Positions 19,316 through 22,753 of a DNA stretch of 22,753 nt are shown one piece after another. The position numbers and the translations under genes were made by a program. The stretch's first letter is position 1. Each line of letters starts with the position of its first letter. This DNA comes from Rhizophagus sp. LPA8_4_AMF. Lineage: Eukaryota; Glomeromycota; Glomeromycetes; Glomerales; Glomeraceae. The stretch is taken from NCBI GenBank assembly GCA_021464525.1, contig JADRCO010001079.1, positions 1-22,753 on the forward strand, read 5' to 3'. The notes below the pieces were generated by a model. That model searched no databases. It was not told where the DNA came from and was given only the letters and a program-made list of their open reading frames with translations.

Positions 19316-20852
19316 TAGATTAATATTTGAAGTAAAAACGAAGTTTATAAAAACTATCTAATTCAAAGTATGTTAATAAAATATATTTTAATTAAATTAA
19401 AATATATATAAAGCATTATATTTTTATACTAAATAATATAAAATGTTTCATTGTTTAATTTTCAATAATATTTTAAATTTATGATGGTTTTTATTTTTTA
19501 GTTTTAAATTTAACAAATATTTATATGCTAATATATATTACAATTAAAATTAGAGTAAAAAATGTAAAATTAGAGTAAAAAATATTGTAAATCCTATCTG
19601 AAATTTTGCTCTAATATTGTATAATAATAATTGTTATTAATGAAATTTAATTTTTTTTTATTATAATTCCAATTTTAAATAATTTGTTTTTTTTTTTAAA
19701 TTTATTAAATTTCAAATTCATTAAATCAAGGATTTATTTTTTATTATTATAGTAATATATTTCTGGTTATATAATCATATAATTTATATTGTATATAATT
19801 TTATTTATCATTATAATACAATTTTATTACATTAGCAATTAGTAAATAGCAAATATTATATTAGCAAATAGTATACAGTCAAACCAATAAGGTAAATATA
19901 CTTTATTCTATCTTACTAATCATTTATCAATCACATATAACAATTTATTAAAAATAATAAATATTTTTTATAAATTATTATAATAAATATATTTACTTCA
20001 GTATCTTTGTGCTGATGACAACAGATCTATATGAATTAGCAATACACAATTTCTCAATTCTTTTATATTTTAATTCTTTTAATTTGCAAAAAAATATTTT
20101 TTTCTTTTTTTTGAAATGTAGTGGATTGTAAAACACTTTCTATAGGTCACAGGGTTCTGAATGGCTAAGATGAGTTTACTGTTATGTAAACCTACCTATA
20201 TTAAAAAACATCTTATTAATAACAACGTATATATAGGGTTTCTCAAAAATGATGGATGGTGTTAAACTCATATTTTGATTAGTAAGTATTTGACTCCTCG
20301 TGCCATGATTTGCATAATATTATGCTTTCCACTAAGCAACAATTTTTTCAAATATTTGACAGACTGAAATATTACAAAAATGAAATATAATGGTAAGGAA
20401 GAATGTAGTTATCAATAGAAATAAATTATCTGTAGAAAGAAATAAATATGATACTGGGATTCGCCTAGGATTCACGTATTCCCTCCCTCTTTGATAGCAT
20501 TATTTATTTCAATCGCTACCTCTACTTTACTATAAATCTGAAATTATTAATAAATTTTGCCATATCTGACTCATAATTCTTAACTAATATATATGAGATA
20601 CAGGTGCTGTCAAAAAAAAATAAAATGTTTATATGCTAATTTTATATAAATAATAGCATTTACTTTATTAAATTTTGAGATTTATCAAAATAAGAAGCAA
20701 ATTAAAGCACAGATCTTAAAATATGATCCATTTTTTTATTAAGTATTATATCATATGCTAAAATTGTCCATCTTAATTTATACTATTCATCATATAAAAA
20801 TGCAGTTATGGTACCCAATATTGTAAAACAAAAAATACAATTAAAACTACGT
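19316..20852. other. AT-rich gene-free stretch
   Basis: Positions 19380-20000 are almost pure A and T, with repeated short words such as AGCAAATA and TAATTATT. From 20100 the composition becomes more mixed, as in old repeat-derived DNA, but no reading frame or terminal repeat pair could be supported. A perfect 14-bp palindrome, GCATAATATTATGC, lies at 20312-20325. No RNA gene is recognised. Confidence 0.5.
19375..19380 (+). terminator. Candidate poly(A) signal of GluRS
   Basis: AATAAA lies 60 bases past the stop codon at 19315 and is the first such hexamer downstream. Confidence 0.4.
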
Positions 20853-22101
20853 TTAATCTTTACTTTGCATTAACCAAGTAATCAACTCTTTTTCCTTTCT
20901 ACGTAACCATTGATTACAGTAACCACTATTTGATCTATAAGGAAATCTTTCTTTAAACTTCTCGGCGATTTCAGTCCAGAGTAAAAAGCTTGGTAGATGT
21001 TCAAACACAGCTTCCAATAATATAAGTTTTTCTTCAATTGTTCATTTTGAATTAAATTTCGTTGCATTTACATCTGTAATTACAAGTTTATAATCTTAAT
21101 CCTTTCTTGCTAAAAAAAATATTAAGATATCGAAGAAATGAAAGAATTTACCTGAAAATCTATCTCCTAACAAGATTTTAAAAAAAGATTCAATCTGTTT
21201 GACTTATCTTCGACATCAACTTCACCTGCTTGCTAAATGAACAGATGACAAATTTGTTATCTTAATGTAAAAGTATCTGAACTCAATCAGTACTTACTGC
21301 ACACAACTCTGAACTTTTCCATTCAAAAGCGTCTTCTAATTCGCCCAAAATGTCATCCAAATACGTCAATTCTGTTACATGCGATACAGGCGTTCTAGCG
21401 TTCATACGAGTAAGAACAGAAAATACTATGTAAGCACGAGACTCATGCTGAATAAGATCTTGAAAAGATGGTTTATCCAATGCAATCCATATATGAATAT
21501 CATTGGCATGAAGACGGTCCATGGCATACGTTGTTTGTATGTATCAGATTTCCATAAGCCAATACAGCTTGTTCATTTAGAAGTCTTCTATACAATCTAA
21601 ATCATCATCAAGAGAGATCAGCTTAATCACCTCTGCAGAGGCTTTAATAATACATAACTGCCAGCCTAAATCCTTTGTTGCTTGTTCATAAGTTTCTTTT
21701 TTTAAATGCACTATAGGTACAATAACGAAGTGCAACCTGTTTGAACACCAGATGGAAATCAGAGTTTTATTTTATGAGTGTAAATCAAAGCCAATCCTTC
21801 AGAAAAAGATGTTTCTTCAGGAATAAAGTAACAGAAGTATTGTTCTTTACTGGATTTTTATTAGGGAGGTTGTGAGGTGATTCTAAAGGAACAAAACAGG
21901 TGACTTCCTTTGCACGTTTATCATTAACTTATAATATTCTATATACCTGTAATCTGTTTTGTCGACCTTATAATCTCCACTAAAAAGTTCTTGAAGTAAA
22001 GCATCAGGACAGTGAATATCCCAAGGAACTTGTGTAAAAGTCGCACCTCTTACCAGTTCTTCGACTTCCATTGCAATAAGTGAAAAAGTTCTTATATACA
22101 T
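20853..22101 (-). pseudogene. Decayed minus-strand gene of unknown family ending in a Myb/SANT-like module
   Basis: Protein-like stretches follow one another on the minus strand but in shifting frames. They are MEVEELVRGATFTQVPWDIH onward from 22071, a piece containing EVTCFVPLESPHNLPNKNPV near 21905, a piece with LHFVIVPIVHLKKETYEQAT near 21745, and a piece with IHIWIALDKPSFQDLIQHES near 21500 that runs to a GTAAGT donor at 21297. Base composition is less AT-rich than the flanks, as in coding DNA. The final piece (21041-20853, 62 codons) resembles a Myb/SANT repeat: EEKLILLEAVFEHLP, LLWTEIAEKFKERFPY, GYCNQWLRR. Stop codons and frame changes mean it cannot make the full protein, unless some breaks are introns. 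I do not recognise the upstream part; it could be a host gene or a domesticated or plain DNA-transposon gene. Confidence 0.45.
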
Positions 22102-22230
22102 AATTCCAGTTTATATATTAAATCGCTGATTGGCACTGCGGCATGAAATTTCTAGTTTCTTCCATAGTTATGAGCGCACTCAGTGCAGTATTTTTTTCTT
22201 GGCAAAAGACGTCAGTGTTGTTAAATCGCC

Positions 22231-22259
22231 ATGTCATTTGCTTATTTTTCAAATGACAT
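22231..22259. repeat. Perfect 10-bp inverted repeat (hairpin) with ATGTCATTTG arms
   Basis: ATGTCATTTG at 22231-22240 and CAAATGACAT at 22250-22259 are exact reverse complements around a 9-base loop. The word ATGTCATTT recurs at about 22283 and 22294, the last inside a second palindrome. Confidence 0.8.
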
Positions 22260-22292
22260 TGTCATTTTTATAATAAAAATTAATGTCATTTA

Positions 22293-22308
22293 GATGTCAT
22301 TTGACATC
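22293..22308. repeat. Short palindrome GATGTCA-TT-TGACATC
   Basis: The 7-base arms are exact reverse complements around TT. They share the ATGTCA core with the hairpin 34 bases upstream. Confidence 0.7.
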
Positions 22309-22322
22309 ATATAATAATACTG

Positions 22323-22337
22323 CTGACCATTGGTCAG
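22323..22337. repeat. Short palindrome CTGACCA-T-TGGTCAG
   Basis: Exact 7-base arms flank one central base. It is the third inverted repeat within about 110 bases. Confidence 0.65.
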
Positions 22338-22612
22338 GATATCACGTGAATTTTTAAATTTTGAATACTTGCATGCCATAATTTCAGAATATACTTGTAG
22401 CTGAAACCTCTCAAGGGTATGGCCAAATCCAAAAGTCCAAAATTCTAGTCCGAAACTAGTGCCAAAATCTGAAACTCTGACCAAAACTTTATATAGACTA
22501 GAATTAATTTTTAAATTACTATAGGCCAAAACTGAAAAAAAACATATGTATTTATTTATTACTATTATTACTAATTATGATTATTAATGTTATTATTATT
22601 ATTTTATAAGCT

Positions 22613-22750
22613 AATTACTAAAAAAAAAACTAAAAATTAAATTCGCCATATAAAAAATTACTAAAAATAAAATTTAAAATTTAAAATTCGCTATATAGTA
22701 TATATAAAATTGCTAAAAAAAAAAATTAAAAATTAAATTTGCTATAGAAT
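22613..22750. repeat. AT-rich tandem repeat, about three units of 40-52 bp
   Basis: Each unit starts near ATTACTAAAAA or ATTGCTAAAAA, continues with TTAAAATT-type runs and ends in TTCGC(C/T)ATATA or TTTGCTATA. Units begin at about 22613, 22657 and 22709. The array reaches the end of the window and may continue. Confidence 0.6.
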
Positions 22751-22753
22751 TAT

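Larger units (their letters stand above)
22102..22753. other. Gene-free repeat-rich right end
   Basis: The stretch holds palindromes at 22231-22337, a run of degenerate CCAAAA/CCGAAA words at about 22430-22540 and AT-rich tandem units from 22613. A 79-codon minus-strand frame at 22290-22529 is produced by these simple words (it reads F, G, T and W-rich) and is not treated as a gene. Confidence 0.5.

Noticed and set aside
20455-20500. tRNA-like B-box resemblance (GGGATTCGCCTAGG)
   Set aside because: It does not fit the GGTTCGANTCC consensus, no A box or cloverleaf stems could be found, and the surroundings are AT-rich.
20160-20620. Possible Tc1/mariner-like terminal repeats (GGGTTTCTCAAAAATG near 20236 and ACAGGTGCTGTCAAAAA near 20601)
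   Set aside because: The two words are not inverted copies of each other, no transposase fragment lies between them, and no target duplication could be matched.

Overview
The window looks like nuclear DNA of a very AT-rich fungus, most likely an arbuscular mycorrhizal one (Rhizophagus / Glomeromycotina type). The grounds are strongly AT-biased spacers, many short GT-AG introns (27 in my models, 58-97 nt with one of 214 nt), AATAAA-type poly(A) signals, and a BTB-BACK-TLDc protein of the type greatly expanded in these fungi. The species is inferred from style and gene families; there is no marker gene in the window.

Layout. Positions 1-560 hold a degenerate ~122-126 bp tandem repeat. Positions 600-1695 are a repeat-like tract with promoter-like and A-tail-like ends and no recognised protein. 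The gene-rich core runs from 2649 to 19315: (i) a 5-exon Jen1/SHS-type carboxylate transporter (+, 2649-4278); (ii) two head-to-head paralogous secreted 3D-domain/double-psi-beta-barrel proteins (-, 4746-5531; +, 7398-8143); (iii) a 5-exon NIPA-type magnesium transporter with a long low-complexity tail (+, 9196-11219); (iv) a BTB-BACK-TLDc protein (-, 11497-13008); (v) an Rtc5-like TLDc protein with a myristoylation-type N-terminus (-, 13461-15420); (vi) a 15-exon cytosolic glutamyl-tRNA synthetase (+, 15873-19315), divergent from Rtc5 across a 452 bp shared promoter region. From 19316 the window is an AT-rich desert. It then holds a decayed gene of unknown family on the minus strand ending in a Myb/SANT-like module (about 20853-22101), followed by hairpins and simple tandem repeats to the end.

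Every gene model was built by hand from reading frames plus splice signals, and each sums to a whole number of codons. The genes do not form a pathway: they are two membrane transporters, a secreted pair, two unrelated TLDc proteins and a housekeeping tRNA synthetase. I found no tRNA, rRNA, CRISPR array or intact transposase, and nothing I would call a new multi-gene system. The observations most worth following are the inverted pair of secreted 3D proteins with Kex2-type propeptides, the altered signature motif in the Jen1-like transporter, the duplicated motif in the C-terminal tail of GluRS, and the start-stop upstream ORF ahead of GluRS.
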